Assembly: GCA_031277685.1 (NCBI GenBank)
Contig: JAITLV010000131.1
Location: forward strand, 186,001 to 250,000
Reading direction: 5' to 3'
Source: Sphingobacterium sp.
Lineage (GTDB): Bacteria > Bacteroidota > Bacteroidia > Sphingobacteriales > Sphingobacteriaceae
Length of the DNA stretch: 64,000 bases
Part shown: positions 28,512-38,398 of the stretch, in pieces
Numbering within the stretch: the stretch's first letter is position 1
Layout: each line of letters opens with the position of its first letter
Translations under genes and position numbers: made by a program
The notes under the pieces: model-generated
Database searches by the model: none
What the model was told of the DNA's origin: nothing
Seen by the model: the letters and a program-made list of their open reading frames with translations, nothing else

Positions 28512-28703
28512 TTGTTTCTTGGGATAACGCCCAACACTATTTATATTTGTCCGCACAAAAAATCTTCGTCCAACCGTCTGCGTTTTGTGAAGCGAAAAGG
28601 TACCGAAGATTCATATTGGCTGCTAAACTGAGGGAATGCGGCCGAAAAATGAAAGAATAAGTAGGAATCAGGAATACATACGTTCAATAAAAATAGCAAA
28701 TCG

Positions 28704-29663
28704 ATGCAATTGGATCCACAAATAGCAATAGACTCTCCTTTTAGATCAATTAAACGGGAAGACTGGAAAAATCTGAATGGAAAGGTATTGCACAACTTCA
28801 GTTCTGAAGATCTTGACAACTTGCATGCGCTCAATGAGCCATTGACAAATCAAGAGATTGAAGAAGTTTATGTTCCTTTGAGTCATTTGTTAGAGATTCA
28901 TATTGACCGTTTCCAAAGCCTGCATCAACGAACAAATCGTTTTTTTGGCAAAGACGTAAGCAAATTACCCTACATCATAGGTATAGCCGGATCCGTCGCT
29001 GTGGGGAAAAGTACAACCGCAAGGGTATTGCAACGGGTGCTAAGTATGCTTCCATCCAAACCAAAAGTAGATCTGGTAACGACAGACGGTTTTCTCTATC
29101 CCAACCAACAGCTGATCGAAAAGGGAATCTTGAACCGCAAGGGATTCCCAGAAAGCTATGACGCCAAAAGATTAATACATTTTCTTTCGGCGGTCAAGTC
29201 TGGAGCCCCCAAAATCACGGTTCCTGTCTATAGTCACTTGGTTTATGATGTATTGCCAGATGATCAACAGCAAATTATCGAGCAGCCGGATATCCTGATC
29301 GTCGAAGGCATTAACGTTTTACAGGTTAATTCACAACGCCCCCGCAAAGGCCACAGCGTATTCGTTTCTGATTTTTTTGATTATTCCATCTATGTACACG
29401 CCAGTGAGAAAAATCTTATCGAATGGTATACCAACAGATTTGAATCTTTACGGGCGACGGCTTTCCAAAATCCAGCTTCGTTTTTCCATAAATATGCGGA
29501 TATGTCAGCGGAGGAAAGTCATGCGATGGCCGTGAACATCTGGAATGAGATTAACAAGCCAAACCTGATCAAAAATATCCTACCCACCCGTTATCGGGCA
29601 GATCTTATCCTGGAAAAAGGTAGCCACCACTTTGTTAAGCATGTTAAAGTCCGGAAAATTTAA
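28704..29663 (+). CDS. coaA: Pantothenate kinase, type I
   Basis: Phosphorylates pantothenate, the first step of coenzyme A synthesis. The 319-residue length is normal for the bacterial type I (CoaA) enzyme. It has the P-loop GIAGSVAVGKSTTARVL, the TTDGFLYPN segment, RKGFPESYD, and IVEGINVLQ typical of the family. The 192 bp before it contain nothing that could be called a gene. Its stop TAA shares bases with the stop of the convergent channel gene (TTAA at 29660-29663). Confidence 0.95.
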   Translation: MQLDPQIAIDSPFRSIKREDWKNLNGKVLHNFSSEDLDNLHALNEPLTNQEIEEVYVPLSHLLEIHIDRFQSLHQRTNRFFGKDVSKLPYIIGIAGSVAVGKSTTARVLQRVLSMLPSKPKVDLVTTDGFLYPNQQLIEKGILNRKGFPESYDAKRLIHFLSAVKSGAPKITVPVYSHLVYDVLPDDQQQIIEQPDILIVEGINVLQVNSQRPRKGHSVFVSDFFDYSIYVHASEKNLIEWYTNRFESLRATAFQNPASFFHKYADMSAEESHAMAVNIWNEINKPNLIKNILPTRYRADLILEKGSHHFVKHVKVRKI

Positions 29664-30508
29664 CCGACTCTTCCTTTAAATTGAAGTACTTCATTTAGTA
29701 TCTTGCTCTGTACCTGTTGATGGATCCGGTTACTCGAGGATATCGTACTGACTTCAACTTTATATTTTACATAATCTTTGGCCAGGTCAGCTATTTTCAC
29801 CGAAAAACCCTGTCCGTGGTCCAAGTTGGGATTATGCTGAAATAAAGGTTTAAAATACTGTTCAAATTCCTCTACCGCAACCGCACGGTCAGCTGGCAAT
29901 TCAAATTTCACAACGATTTTATTGGATTTTTGCGAGGTCTTGTTGACCAAGGTCGCCGTAAAAACAAGGTTATTGGGGATCATCACAGCATCATCATCCT
30001 CGTCTCTGACAACGAGATTAGCTAAGGTAATATCAACAATTTTCCCCTGATATTCTCCGATTTTGATCCGGTCACCTACAGAGAACTGATCTGAGAACAT
30101 AATGATCAGCCCCGATATCATATTGGTAATATACTCCCGAAAGATCACGGCGATGGCCATGGCAACAATGGTCATACTGGTGATAAAATCCTTGGGATTG
30201 ATGCCGACTGCAATCATCAGACTGACGATAATGAAAAATACATTGCCCACAGTTGCTACACGTGTGATTCCGAGAACAAAGTTACCACGGACAACCTGAT
30301 GCTCATTTCTGCTGTTATAGAGTTTAACCAAAATAAAATGACCGATCGAAATCAGCACACTGGCGGTTAAAAATGTATTCAGTCCGTATGCAATATTACG
30401 TATGGTCTCTTTTTGTGTATAGAATGCCTCAAACTGTACAAATGAAGCAGTCAAAGCAACCAGCAATATGATCCGTACAATAAAAGAAATTGAAATGGGT
30501 CTCGTCAT
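29660..30508 (-). CDS. Mechanosensitive ion channel, MscS family
   Basis: A membrane channel that opens under high tension to release solutes after osmotic downshift. The ATG at 30506-30508 (MTRPISISFIVRIILL) is preferred to an ORF start 20 codons upstream, which adds a poor N-terminus. Four hydrophobic segments are followed by the pore/beta region, with IFREYITNMISGLIIMFSDQ and SVGDRIKIGEYQGKIVDI typical of MscS. At 282 residues it is close to E. coli MscS. Convergent with coaA. Confidence 0.88.
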   Translation of the reverse strand: MTRPISISFIVRIILLVALTASFVQFEAFYTQKETIRNIAYGLNTFLTASVLISIGHFILVKLYNSRNEHQVVRGNFVLGITRVATVGNVFFIIVSLMIAVGINPKDFITSMTIVAMAIAVIFREYITNMISGLIIMFSDQFSVGDRIKIGEYQGKIVDITLANLVVRDEDDDAVMIPNNLVFTATLVNKTSQKSNKIVVKFELPADRAVAVEEFEQYFKPLFQHNPNLDHGQGFSVKIADLAKDYVKYKVEVSTISSSNRIHQQVQSKILNEVLQFKGRVG

Positions 30509-30654
30509 TTTTAAATTCTGATAATTTGCAAATAAAAGCAAATTTATCGTTTTCTCCACTGCTGCCAAAGATTTTTTTGTAGCGCAGAAGAATGAAAACG
30601 GATGATGAAGCTAAACAATTTTAGTTTACGTAAAAAGCATTATCAGGAAATACC

Positions 30655-30662
30655 TATCTTTG
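30655..30662 (+). promoter_or_regulatory. Bacteroidota -7 element for copA
   Basis: TATCTTTG, full match, 25 bp before the ATG at 30687. No copper-responsive operator is clearly readable. Confidence 0.55.
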
Positions 30663-30686
30663 CCTAAAGACATTACATGCTATTAA

Positions 30687-32786
30687 ATGAAGGAATCCGA
30701 CGTGCAAACTGAACTCAACGTAACCGGAATGCACTGTACAAATTGTGCAATTTCAATCCATAAATACTTAGAAGACAAGGGTGCTAAGGAGATCTTCGTT
30801 GATTTCGCTTCAGATGAAGTAAAGTTCTCGGCTATTCCCCAGGATCAGGTTCCGCAGCTCGTGAAAGGCATCGAATCGTTGGGGTATAAAGTTATTGAAG
30901 ATAAGGACAGCAAAGTAAATTTTTGGAAATCAGTAGAGTTCAAATTCATCATCAGTTTACTCTTTACCATTCCCTTATGGAGCCATATGTTTATGGACCT
31001 CCCCCTTCTTCATGATCCTTATGTACAACTGGCTTTCTGTATACCGGTCTATCTAGTCGGTTGCCTATACTTTGGTACCAGCGCGCTACGTTCGCTGTGG
31101 AATAAAATGCCGAACATGGATGTGCTCATCTTTGTCGGATCCACAGCAGCCTTTGTCTATAGTGCAATCGGCACCTATTACCAATTGGGACATGATTATC
31201 AATTTTACGAGACCTGCGCAACCATCATTACACTGGTTTTTATGGGGAACGTTCTTGAGAAGCGTGCGGTTACCAAAACCACATCGGCCATCAAAGATCT
31301 GGTTAAGTACCAAGATATTAAGGCTATTAAAATTGAAGGCGATAACGAGATAGAAATTATTGCTAAAGAAATTAAATCCGGAGATATCCTAAAAGTGAAT
31401 ACAGGAAGCCTAATTCCGGCTGATGGTGATATCCTCGATGGACATGGCTGGATTGATGAGTCGATGATCACGGGCGAGGGCCTGCCAGTAGAAAAAACAA
31501 AATATGACGCGGTGATTGGTGGTACATTACTGACCACTGGTAATATCCGGATCTCAGCGACCAAAGTGGGTTCTAAAAGCGTGCTATATCAGATTATTCA
31601 ATTAATCAAAGATGCACAGCGCAAAAAACCGCCCATTCAAAAATTCGGAGACAAAGTTGCGGCCTATTTTGTCCCGATTGTGGTCACGATCGCATTTTTT
31701 ACCTTTTTTATTGCTTATTTCATTGCCCAATTACCTTTGCAACAGGCGCTCATGAATGCCATTGCGACCCTCGTTGTCTCCTGTCCCTGTGCGATGGGTC
31801 TCGCTACCCCCACCGCTGTCATGGTTGGTTTGGGCCGGGCTGCCAAACAGGGTATCCTCATCAAGGGTGGAAGTACCATCGAAGAACTAGCGGAAATCAA
31901 ACAGATGGTCTTTGATAAAACAGGGACTTTAACAACGGGCGATTTTAATATCAAGGCTATCCAGACTTTTGGTATTGAACAATCTCAGGTGGAATCCATT
32001 ATTGCCCAGTTGGAGAGCTACTCTAACCATCCTATCGCCCAGTCTATCCGCAAGCAACTAAAAGAAATAAAATCATACCGTATTATTTTCAAGGACGTCA
32101 ACGAAGTTAAGGGACAGGGAATATTTGCCACCGATACCAATGGAAACAGTTATTCCATCTGTAGCGCGAAAATTGGCAAGAAAGATTATTCCAATAGGTA
32201 TGACCTGACCCTGACGATCAATGAAGTCGTCATTGCGGGCATCGTTTTAGAAGATCAGATCAAACCCTATGCGAAGGAGCTTGTCCAATATTTAAAAGAC
32301 AAAGGGATCAGACCTATCCTGTTGAGTGGCGACAGGCAGAGCAAATGCGAACGTACCGCACAGCGGCTTGGTATAGCAGATGTTTACTGGGAAAAATCGC
32401 CGGGCGAAAAACTAGCGGTCCTATCCGATCTCAAAAAGACAGCTCCCACCGCTATGGTTGGTGACGGTATCAATGATGCTCCTGCCCTGACCGCTGCCAA
32501 TGTTGGAATTTCTCTTGGTGACGCCACACATGTCGCCATTCAATCAGCAAAAGTTGTCCTGCTAAACAATGATTTAAAATCCATTGAAAAGCTTTTAAAA
32601 GTTGGGCACCATACTTTATTGACCATCAAACAAAATCTTTTTTGGGCATTTGCCTATAATATCATTGCCATCCCCCTGGCGGCGGCAGGATTCTTAGGAC
32701 CAATGCTCGCAGCATTAAGCATGGCCTTCTCCGATCTCATTGTAATCGGTAACTCGATCCGCCTGCGCTTTAAAAAATTGAAATAA
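30687..32786 (+). CDS. copA: Copper-translocating P-type ATPase
   Basis: Exports Cu(I) from the cytoplasm using ATP (P1B-1 type). The 699 residues begin with one heavy-metal-associated domain with GMHCTNCA (Cys17, Cys20), then membrane helices, the phosphorylation site DKTGTLTTGDF (Asp410), the CPC ion channel motif SCPCAMGLATP (Cys366, Cys368) and the ATP-binding hinge MVGDGINDAPAL. Many homologues have two metal-binding domains; this has one. No copper chaperone gene is next to it. A terminator follows before gyrA. Confidence 0.95.
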   Translation: MKESDVQTELNVTGMHCTNCAISIHKYLEDKGAKEIFVDFASDEVKFSAIPQDQVPQLVKGIESLGYKVIEDKDSKVNFWKSVEFKFIISLLFTIPLWSHMFMDLPLLHDPYVQLAFCIPVYLVGCLYFGTSALRSLWNKMPNMDVLIFVGSTAAFVYSAIGTYYQLGHDYQFYETCATIITLVFMGNVLEKRAVTKTTSAIKDLVKYQDIKAIKIEGDNEIEIIAKEIKSGDILKVNTGSLIPADGDILDGHGWIDESMITGEGLPVEKTKYDAVIGGTLLTTGNIRISATKVGSKSVLYQIIQLIKDAQRKKPPIQKFGDKVAAYFVPIVVTIAFFTFFIAYFIAQLPLQQALMNAIATLVVSCPCAMGLATPTAVMVGLGRAAKQGILIKGGSTIEELAEIKQMVFDKTGTLTTGDFNIKAIQTFGIEQSQVESIIAQLESYSNHPIAQSIRKQLKEIKSYRIIFKDVNEVKGQGIFATDTNGNSYSICSAKIGKKDYSNRYDLTLTINEVVIAGIVLEDQIKPYAKELVQYLKDKGIRPILLSGDRQSKCERTAQRLGIADVYWEKSPGEKLAVLSDLKKTAPTAMVGDGINDAPALTAANVGISLGDATHVAIQSAKVVLLNNDLKSIEKLLKVGHHTLLTIKQNLFWAFAYNIIAIPLAAAGFLGPMLAALSMAFSDLIVIGNSIRLRFKKLK

Positions 32787-32807
32787 AAACAATAGCCCAT
32801 AAGTACC

Positions 32808-32836
32808 AAGACAATCCATAAAAGATTGTCTTTTTT
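32808..32836 (+). terminator. copA terminator
   Basis: 9-bp arms AAGACAATC / GATTGTCTT around a 7-base loop, followed by TTTTTT. Confidence 0.8.
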
Positions 32837-32897
32837 ATGTATATTAGGGTTCAATTCATTCGCTTTTGAGGTTAAATTTTTGTAACTTCGCATGCGT

Positions 32898-32922
32898 AGC
32901 AAGCCAATCAAAAAGGCTTGCT
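32898..32922 (+). promoter_or_regulatory. Hairpin in the gyrA leader
   Basis: AGCAAGCC (32898-32905) pairs with GGCTTGCT (32915-32922), 28 bp before the gyrA start, with a near-match AATTTTTG -7 element just upstream. It would form in the mRNA leader and might affect translation; no known riboswitch is recognised. Confidence 0.4.
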
Positions 32923-32949
32923 TACTAGTTTTATTGAAACCAAATTCAT

Positions 32950-35523
32950 ATGGCTGAAGAAACAGAAAACGACAACAATCTTGTTCCGGCAAACGACCGG
33001 ATTATCCCAATCAATATCGAGGATCAGATGAAGTCTGCCTACATTGACTACTCCATGTCGGTCATTGTATCCCGGGCTCTACCTGATGCACGTGATGGCA
33101 TGAAACCTGTGCACAGACGTGTCCTTTATGGTATGTTAGACTTAGGGGTTACCAGTGGCAAGCCTTATAAAAAGTCTGCCCGTATCGTTGGTGACGTATT
33201 AGGTAAATATCACCCGCATGGTGATTCATCCGTTTATGACACCATGGTTCGTATGGCTCAAGATTGGAGTTTACGCTATCCGTTGGTAGATGGTCAAGGT
33301 AACTACGGTTCCATTGACGGAGATCCACCTGCGGCAATGCGTTATACGGAGGCAAGATTAAAGAAAATTGCCGAAGAAATGCTATCCGACATCAACAAAG
33401 ATACTGTTGATTTCCAAAATAACTTTGATGACTCCCTACAGGAACCCACTGTGTTGCCAACACGTATCCCCAACCTTTTGGTGAATGGAGCTTCTGGTAT
33501 CGCCGTAGGTATGGCAACGAACATGGCGCCACATAACCTATCCGAAGTCATTGATGGTACCATAGCGTTTATCGATAACCGCGATATTGAAGTACCAGAA
33601 TTAATGCAGCATATCAAAGGTCCTGATTTCCCTACTGGAGCATTGATCTATGGTTATGCGGGTGTTCAGGATGCTTGTAACACAGGCCGTGGACGTATTG
33701 TGATGCGTGCTAAGGCTGAAATAGAAACAACCAAATCCGGAAAGGAACAGATTATAGTAACCGAAATCCCCTATCAGGTGAATAAGGCTAATATGATTGA
33801 ACGTACTGCTGATTTGGTCAATGAAAAGAAATTGGAGGGTATTTCGGCTATCCGTGACGAGTCTGACCGTACTGGTATGCGCGTTGTTTACGATATAAAA
33901 CGTGATGCCAATGCGAATGTTGTTTTAAACAATCTATTCAAATACACAGCGCTACAAACTTCATTTTCAGTCAACAACATCGCTTTAGTTAAAGGAAGAC
34001 CTGTTCTTATGAATCTAAAAGATATGATTCATGAGTTTGTTGAACATAGACACGATGTCATCGTCAGACGTACACGGTATGAATTGGCTGAAGCTGAAAA
34101 ACGTGCCCATATCTTAGAAGGTTACTTGATTGCCTTAGATCATTTGGATGAGGTAATCAAATTAATCCGTAACTCCGATACACCTGAAGATGCGCGTGTT
34201 GGACTGATGGAAAAATTTGGTTTATCTGATCTTCAGGCCCGTGCTATTTTAGATATGACGTTACGTCGTCTAACAGGACTAGAACGTGATAAGATCAAAG
34301 AAGAATATGCTGAATTGATGAAAACAATTGACTATTTGAAATCTATCTTGGCAGATGAAGCTCTCCGAATGAAGATCATCAAAGATGAGTTGATTGAGAT
34401 CAAAGAAAAATTTGGTGACGAACGCAGATCACAGATTGTACACTCTGCTGAAGACATGCGTATGGAAGACTTTATTGATGACGAAGAAATCGTGATCACA
34501 ATCTCCCACAACAGCTATGTCAAACGTACACCATTATCAGAATATAAACGTCAAGGTCGTGGTGGCCGTGGATCAATCGGAACAAATACACGTGAAGAGG
34601 ATTTCACAGAGCATATCATTACCGCTTCGGCACACAACTATATGCTCCTATTTACCGAAGCAGGGCGCTGTTTCTGGTTGCGTGCATTTGAGATCCCTGA
34701 AGGAAGCCGGACTTCTAGAGGCCGTGCCCTTCAAAATATCATTAATGTACCGAAGGAAGAGAAAATTAAGGCCTTTATCTTAGTGAAGAACTTGAAAGAT
34801 CAGGAATACCTGGAAAACAACTTCATTATCATGTGTACTAAAAAAGGTACCATCAAGAAAACGTCTTTGGAAGCATATTCCCGTCCGAGAGCAAATGGTA
34901 TCAATGCCATCAACATCAATGAAGGTGATCAGTTAATCGAAGCTTGTTTGACAACAGGAAGCAGCGAAATTGTCATGGCACTGCGCTCAGGAAGAGCAAT
35001 CCGCTTTAATGAGTCAACGGTTCGTCCAATGGGTAGAACAGCGACGGGAGTGCGTGGTATTACGTTATCTTCTGAAAGCGATGAGGTGATTGGCATGATT
35101 AGTGTCGACAATTCAGAAGCTACAGTATTGGTCGTTTCGGAAAAAGGCTACGGAAAACGTACGGATATTGAAGACTACCGTGTCACCAACCGTGGCGGTA
35201 AAGGGGTTAAAACAATCAATGTAACTGATAAAACAGGTGAATTGGTTGCGATAAAAGGTGTTACCGATGACGAAGATCTAATGATCATCAATAAATCTGG
35301 TATTGTTATCCGGATTGCCGTAGAAGAATTGAGAGTAATGGGTCGCGCAACACAAGGTGTCAGACTCATTAATCTGAAAGATAATGATGAGATTGCTTCG
35401 ATCACGAAAGTAGACCGTGAAGAAGAATCGGAGGAAGAATCTGAAGGTATCGAAAATTCAACTGAAGAAAGCGATAACGAAGGATCAACTTCTGAAGAAA
35501 ATATAGATTCAAACGAAGAATAA
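32950..35523 (+). CDS. gyrA: DNA gyrase subunit A
   Basis: Breaks and rejoins DNA to introduce negative supercoils, with GyrB. The 857-residue protein has the winged-helix tower core with [14 protein letters not shown], the active-site Tyr132 in AMRYTEARL, and a C-terminal beta-pinwheel with the GyrA-box QGRGGRGS needed for wrapping DNA. The last 35 or so residues are very acidic ([10 protein letters not shown] and on), a tail that can tune supercoiling activity in some GyrA proteins. Five bases after its stop the first of two TPR genes starts, so the three are probably one operon. Confidence 0.97.
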   Translation: MAEETENDNNLVPANDRIIPINIEDQMKSAYIDYSMSVIVSRALPDARDGMKPVHRRVLYGMLDLGVTSGKPYKKSARIVGDVLGKYHPHGDSSVYDTMVRMAQDWSLRYPLVDGQGNYGSIDGDPPAAMRYTEARLKKIAEEMLSDINKDTVDFQNNFDDSLQEPTVLPTRIPNLLVNGASGIAVGMATNMAPHNLSEVIDGTIAFIDNRDIEVPELMQHIKGPDFPTGALIYGYAGVQDACNTGRGRIVMRAKAEIETTKSGKEQIIVTEIPYQVNKANMIERTADLVNEKKLEGISAIRDESDRTGMRVVYDIKRDANANVVLNNLFKYTALQTSFSVNNIALVKGRPVLMNLKDMIHEFVEHRHDVIVRRTRYELAEAEKRAHILEGYLIALDHLDEVIKLIRNSDTPEDARVGLMEKFGLSDLQARAILDMTLRRLTGLERDKIKEEYAELMKTIDYLKSILADEALRMKIIKDELIEIKEKFGDERRSQIVHSAEDMRMEDFIDDEEIVITISHNSYVKRTPLSEYKRQGRGGRGSIGTNTREEDFTEHIITASAHNYMLLFTEAGRCFWLRAFEIPEGSRTSRGRALQNIINVPKEEKIKAFILVKNLKDQEYLENNFIIMCTKKGTIKKTSLEAYSRPRANGINAININEGDQLIEACLTTGSSEIVMALRSGRAIRFNESTVRPMGRTATGVRGITLSSESDEVIGMISVDNSEATVLVVSEKGYGKRTDIEDYRVTNRGGKGVKTINVTDKTGELVAIKGVTDDEDLMIINKSGIVIRIAVEELRVMGRATQGVRLINLKDNDEIASITKVDREEESEEESEGIENSTEESDNEGSTSEENIDSNEE

Positions 35524-35528
35524 ACTGA

Positions 35529-36629
35529 ATGAAAAACGTACTGATATCATTGTTAATATCTGCAAGTACTTTAACTGTTGCTGCCCAATCAAATTTGAAA
35601 GAGGGCAGCAACAGTTTTGCTTTATATACCAAAACTGGCGATTTTAAAAATCTTGAAAATGCCCGAAAGTTTGCTGACGCTGCATTCCAATCTAAAAAAG
35701 ACTCAGCTGCTGTCAACAATAATCTTTTGAGAGCTTTGGTGTATAGTTCATTAGCCGTAGCGGATTCAACCAGAAAACAGCAGTATAAACTAGATCCGAT
35801 TGATATATCCATTAAATCATTGAAATTGTTGGATGCAAAAAAAGCACGCCGAAATTTCCCCGCTGAAATGGATTATATCCGTCAAAATCTGGCTGGCGCT
35901 ATTTCCTATCAAGGTGGAATCGCATTAAAGGATGGAAAATTTGACAAAGCATATAAGGCTTATCTTCGCATAGACTCGCTTGGTTTTAAAAATAGCGACC
36001 TAAAATATAATCTTGCCGTACTGGCTGGAAAAAACAAAGATTATATGAATGCTATAAATTACTATAACGAGCTCATTAAAGGTGAAAATCCAAAACCAGG
36101 CTACTTTTTAGAACTGGCACAAATTTATACCCTGGGAGGTACTAAACAGGATGTCTTAAACGTTCTAGAAAAAGGACATGCTGTATTCCCAGAGAATAAG
36201 CAGATACTTTTTAGATTAATCGATGTGTATTCGGCTAATGATTCGTACGATGCCATCTTGAATGTTATCAGCGACGCAATTCGTCTGGAACCCGAAAATG
36301 TTGAATTAAATTACATCGCAGGTTATTCTTACGAAAATGCAAATGATCTAAAAAAAGCAAAAGAATATTACAACAATGTCTTACGATTAGATCCAAATAA
36401 TTATGAATCTAATTTAGCATTGGGCTTAATCAATCTCGAAACGTTATTAAAAGATCCGACAAACCAGGATATCCAGGATTTAACCGTCGAATATCTATTA
36501 AAGGCAAACGAGATCAAACCCTACGATGTGAACGCATTGAAAGCATTAGCAAAATATTATACGCTTATTGATGATGCATCACAATTAGACCGGGTGAATT
36601 TATTATTGAATCAATTAACAGTTAAATAG
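35529..36629 (+). CDS. Secreted tetratricopeptide repeat protein (first of pair)
   Basis: A 366-residue exported protein (signal peptide LLISASTLTVAAQS) built mostly of tetratricopeptide repeats; KKAKEYYNNVLRLDPNNYES in the C-terminal third is a clear TPR helix pair. No enzyme motif is seen, so it is probably a protein-protein scaffold in the periplasm or on the outer membrane. It begins 5 bp after gyrA and two bases before the next TPR gene, so it is read from the same mRNA. Why a topoisomerase gene leads this unit is not explained. Confidence 0.8.
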   Translation: MKNVLISLLISASTLTVAAQSNLKEGSNSFALYTKTGDFKNLENARKFADAAFQSKKDSAAVNNNLLRALVYSSLAVADSTRKQQYKLDPIDISIKSLKLLDAKKARRNFPAEMDYIRQNLAGAISYQGGIALKDGKFDKAYKAYLRIDSLGFKNSDLKYNLAVLAGKNKDYMNAINYYNELIKGENPKPGYFLELAQIYTLGGTKQDVLNVLEKGHAVFPENKQILFRLIDVYSANDSYDAILNVISDAIRLEPENVELNYIAGYSYENANDLKKAKEYYNNVLRLDPNNYESNLALGLINLETLLKDPTNQDIQDLTVEYLLKANEIKPYDVNALKALAKYYTLIDDASQLDRVNLLLNQLTVK

Positions 36630-36631
36630 AT

Positions 36632-37804
36632 ATGAATTTAAAATCTCTATTATTATTAGCGGCAATAGGCACGGTGTCTACATCAGTTTCTTTCGCCCAA
36701 ACAGGTAACGTAAAAAAGGCAAAAACGGGTCTTGCAAAATTTCAGGAATTAAAAGAAGCCGGTACAGCTCAATTAGGCTTACCAAATCTAAAATCAGCAA
36801 AGGAAGCTATCGATGCTGCTGTTATCAATGAAAAAACAAAAGACAACGCAGAAGCTTGGACAGTATATGCTTTAGTTAATGCAAATCTATCGACTATAGA
36901 TAAATCCACTGAATTGGCTAAATTAGCGGAAGATGGTATTGCCAAAGCAAAACAACTGGATACAGATGGGGCAAACAAAGCTAACATTACTGTAGCCGAA
37001 CAGATTCTTGGACAATACAACTTCAATATTGGTGCTGAAGAATATCAGGCGCAAAAATATGCTGATTCATATAATTCTTTCACCAAAGCGTTGACTTACC
37101 TTCCTGGTGATACATTAGTAACTTATTATAGTGGCGTCGCAGCGCTGTCCAACAAAGATTACAAAAATGCAATCGAACGTTACAAAGAATTGATTCCTAG
37201 AAAGGACTTTTCTTCACATAAAACAATTATGGTAGATTTACCTAAATTGTATTTATCGTTACAGGATACAACCTCTGCGCTTGAATATGCAAAGAAAGCT
37301 GCTGAAGCATATCCAGATGACAATGCTGCAATGACTCAAAATATCGAATTGAATTTGATTACAGGTCATGAGAAAGAGACTATTGATGCCATCACTGCGC
37401 AATTAGCTAAAGATCCTTCAAATAAAAGCTTAAACTATTACTTAGGTATCGCGCAATCATCTGCGAAAAATGATGAGGCTGCAGTTGCGGCATACAAAAA
37501 GGCCTTAGAAATCGATCCTAATTTCTTTGAAGCCAATACAAACTTAGCAATCACATTGATGAATAAAACTCGTGAAAAGCTAAATGTTGTTAACAACAAC
37601 AGAAAATTGACTCAGGCTCAATACAACACCGAAGTAGACAAGATTAAAGCAGAATTAAAACCTGTATTACCTTATTTGGAAAAAGCAGTTTCTCTGCAAC
37701 CAAAAAATGTGGATGCTTTGATGAATCTAAAGAACTATTATGTTTTTATGCAGGATGAAGCTAAAACCACAGAAATCAATGCTAAAATCAAAGAGCTAGA
37801 ATAA
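36632..37804 (+). CDS. Secreted tetratricopeptide repeat protein (second of pair)
   Basis: A 390-residue paralogue of its neighbour, also with a signal peptide (ends VSFAQTG) and TPR repeats such as EAAVAAYKKALEIDPNFFEA and the KNAIERYKELIPRKDF stretch. Both TPR proteins show the same Lys/Asp-rich helical style, suggesting duplication. The gene is the last of the gyrA-TPR-TPR unit; the terminator hairpin and then the 63-bp repeat array follow it. Confidence 0.8.
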   Translation: MNLKSLLLLAAIGTVSTSVSFAQTGNVKKAKTGLAKFQELKEAGTAQLGLPNLKSAKEAIDAAVINEKTKDNAEAWTVYALVNANLSTIDKSTELAKLAEDGIAKAKQLDTDGANKANITVAEQILGQYNFNIGAEEYQAQKYADSYNSFTKALTYLPGDTLVTYYSGVAALSNKDYKNAIERYKELIPRKDFSSHKTIMVDLPKLYLSLQDTTSALEYAKKAAEAYPDDNAAMTQNIELNLITGHEKETIDAITAQLAKDPSNKSLNYYLGIAQSSAKNDEAAVAAYKKALEIDPNFFEANTNLAITLMNKTREKLNVVNNNRKLTQAQYNTEVDKIKAELKPVLPYLEKAVSLQPKNVDALMNLKNYYVFMQDEAKTTEINAKIKELE

Positions 37805-37819
37805 TAACAAAAAAACCTT

Positions 37820-37870
37820 TAGCATAAACAGAAAATCCTCGGTACCTCCGGGGATTTTTTGTTTATGCTA
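37820..37870. terminator. Long terminator of the gyrA-TPR operon
   Basis: Outer stem TAGCATAAACA / TGTTTATGCTA plus inner stem ATCCTCGG / CCGGGGAT (one wobble pair) around TACCT. It ends directly before the repeat array, so the array is probably not part of the operon transcript. Confidence 0.8.
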
Positions 37871-37879
37871 TTTAAGAGG

Positions 37880-38398
37880 ACCACTTTCCCTTAAGGGTAC
37901 GCAAAATCTTCCTAAGGGAATTTACCTCCCCTCTAAGGGGACGCAACTTCCCCTTAAGGGTGCACAAAAACTTCTTAAGGGAATTTACCTTTCTCCCAGG
38001 GAGACGCAACTTTCCCTTAAGGGTATGCAAAAACTTCTTAAGGGAATTTACTTTCCCCCCAGGGGGATGCAGATTTCCCTTAAGGGTACACAAAAACTTC
38101 TTAAGGGAATTTACTTCCCCCCCAGGGGGACGTACTCTCCCTTTAAGGATGCACAAAAACTTCTTAAGGGAATTTACCTTTCTCCCAGGGAGACGCAACT
38201 TTCCCTTAAGGGTGCACAAAAACTTCTTAAGGGAATTTACTTTTCTCCCAGGGGGACGCAGACTTCCCTTAAGGGTATGCAAAAACTTCTTAAGGGAATT
38301 TACTTTTCCCTCAGGGGAACGCAGATTTCCCTTAAGGGTATGCAAAAACTTCTTAAGGGAATTTACTTTTCCCTCAGGGGGACACAACTTTCCCTTAA
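37880..38398. repeat. Array of about 8.2 tandem 63-bp repeats
   Basis: The element GGGAATTTAC recurs at 37916, 37979, 38042, 38105, 38168, 38231, 38294 and 38357, every 63 bp without exception. Each unit holds a long stem-loop (TTCCCTTAAG ... CTTAAGGGAA) that contains the palindrome CCCTTAAGGG, and a second short hairpin of C-run/G-run type (for example CCCCC-A-GGGGG). Because 63 is a multiple of three, three frames stay open, including a minus frame at 37872-38387 of 171 codons with a TTG start. The lack of a good start and the structural conservation argue against a protein. No unique spacers exist between units, so it is not CRISPR. Confidence 0.9.

Noticed and set aside
37880..38398. CRISPR array
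   Set aside because: The 63-bp units are contiguous and similar along their whole length; there are no unique spacers, and no cas genes are present in the window.
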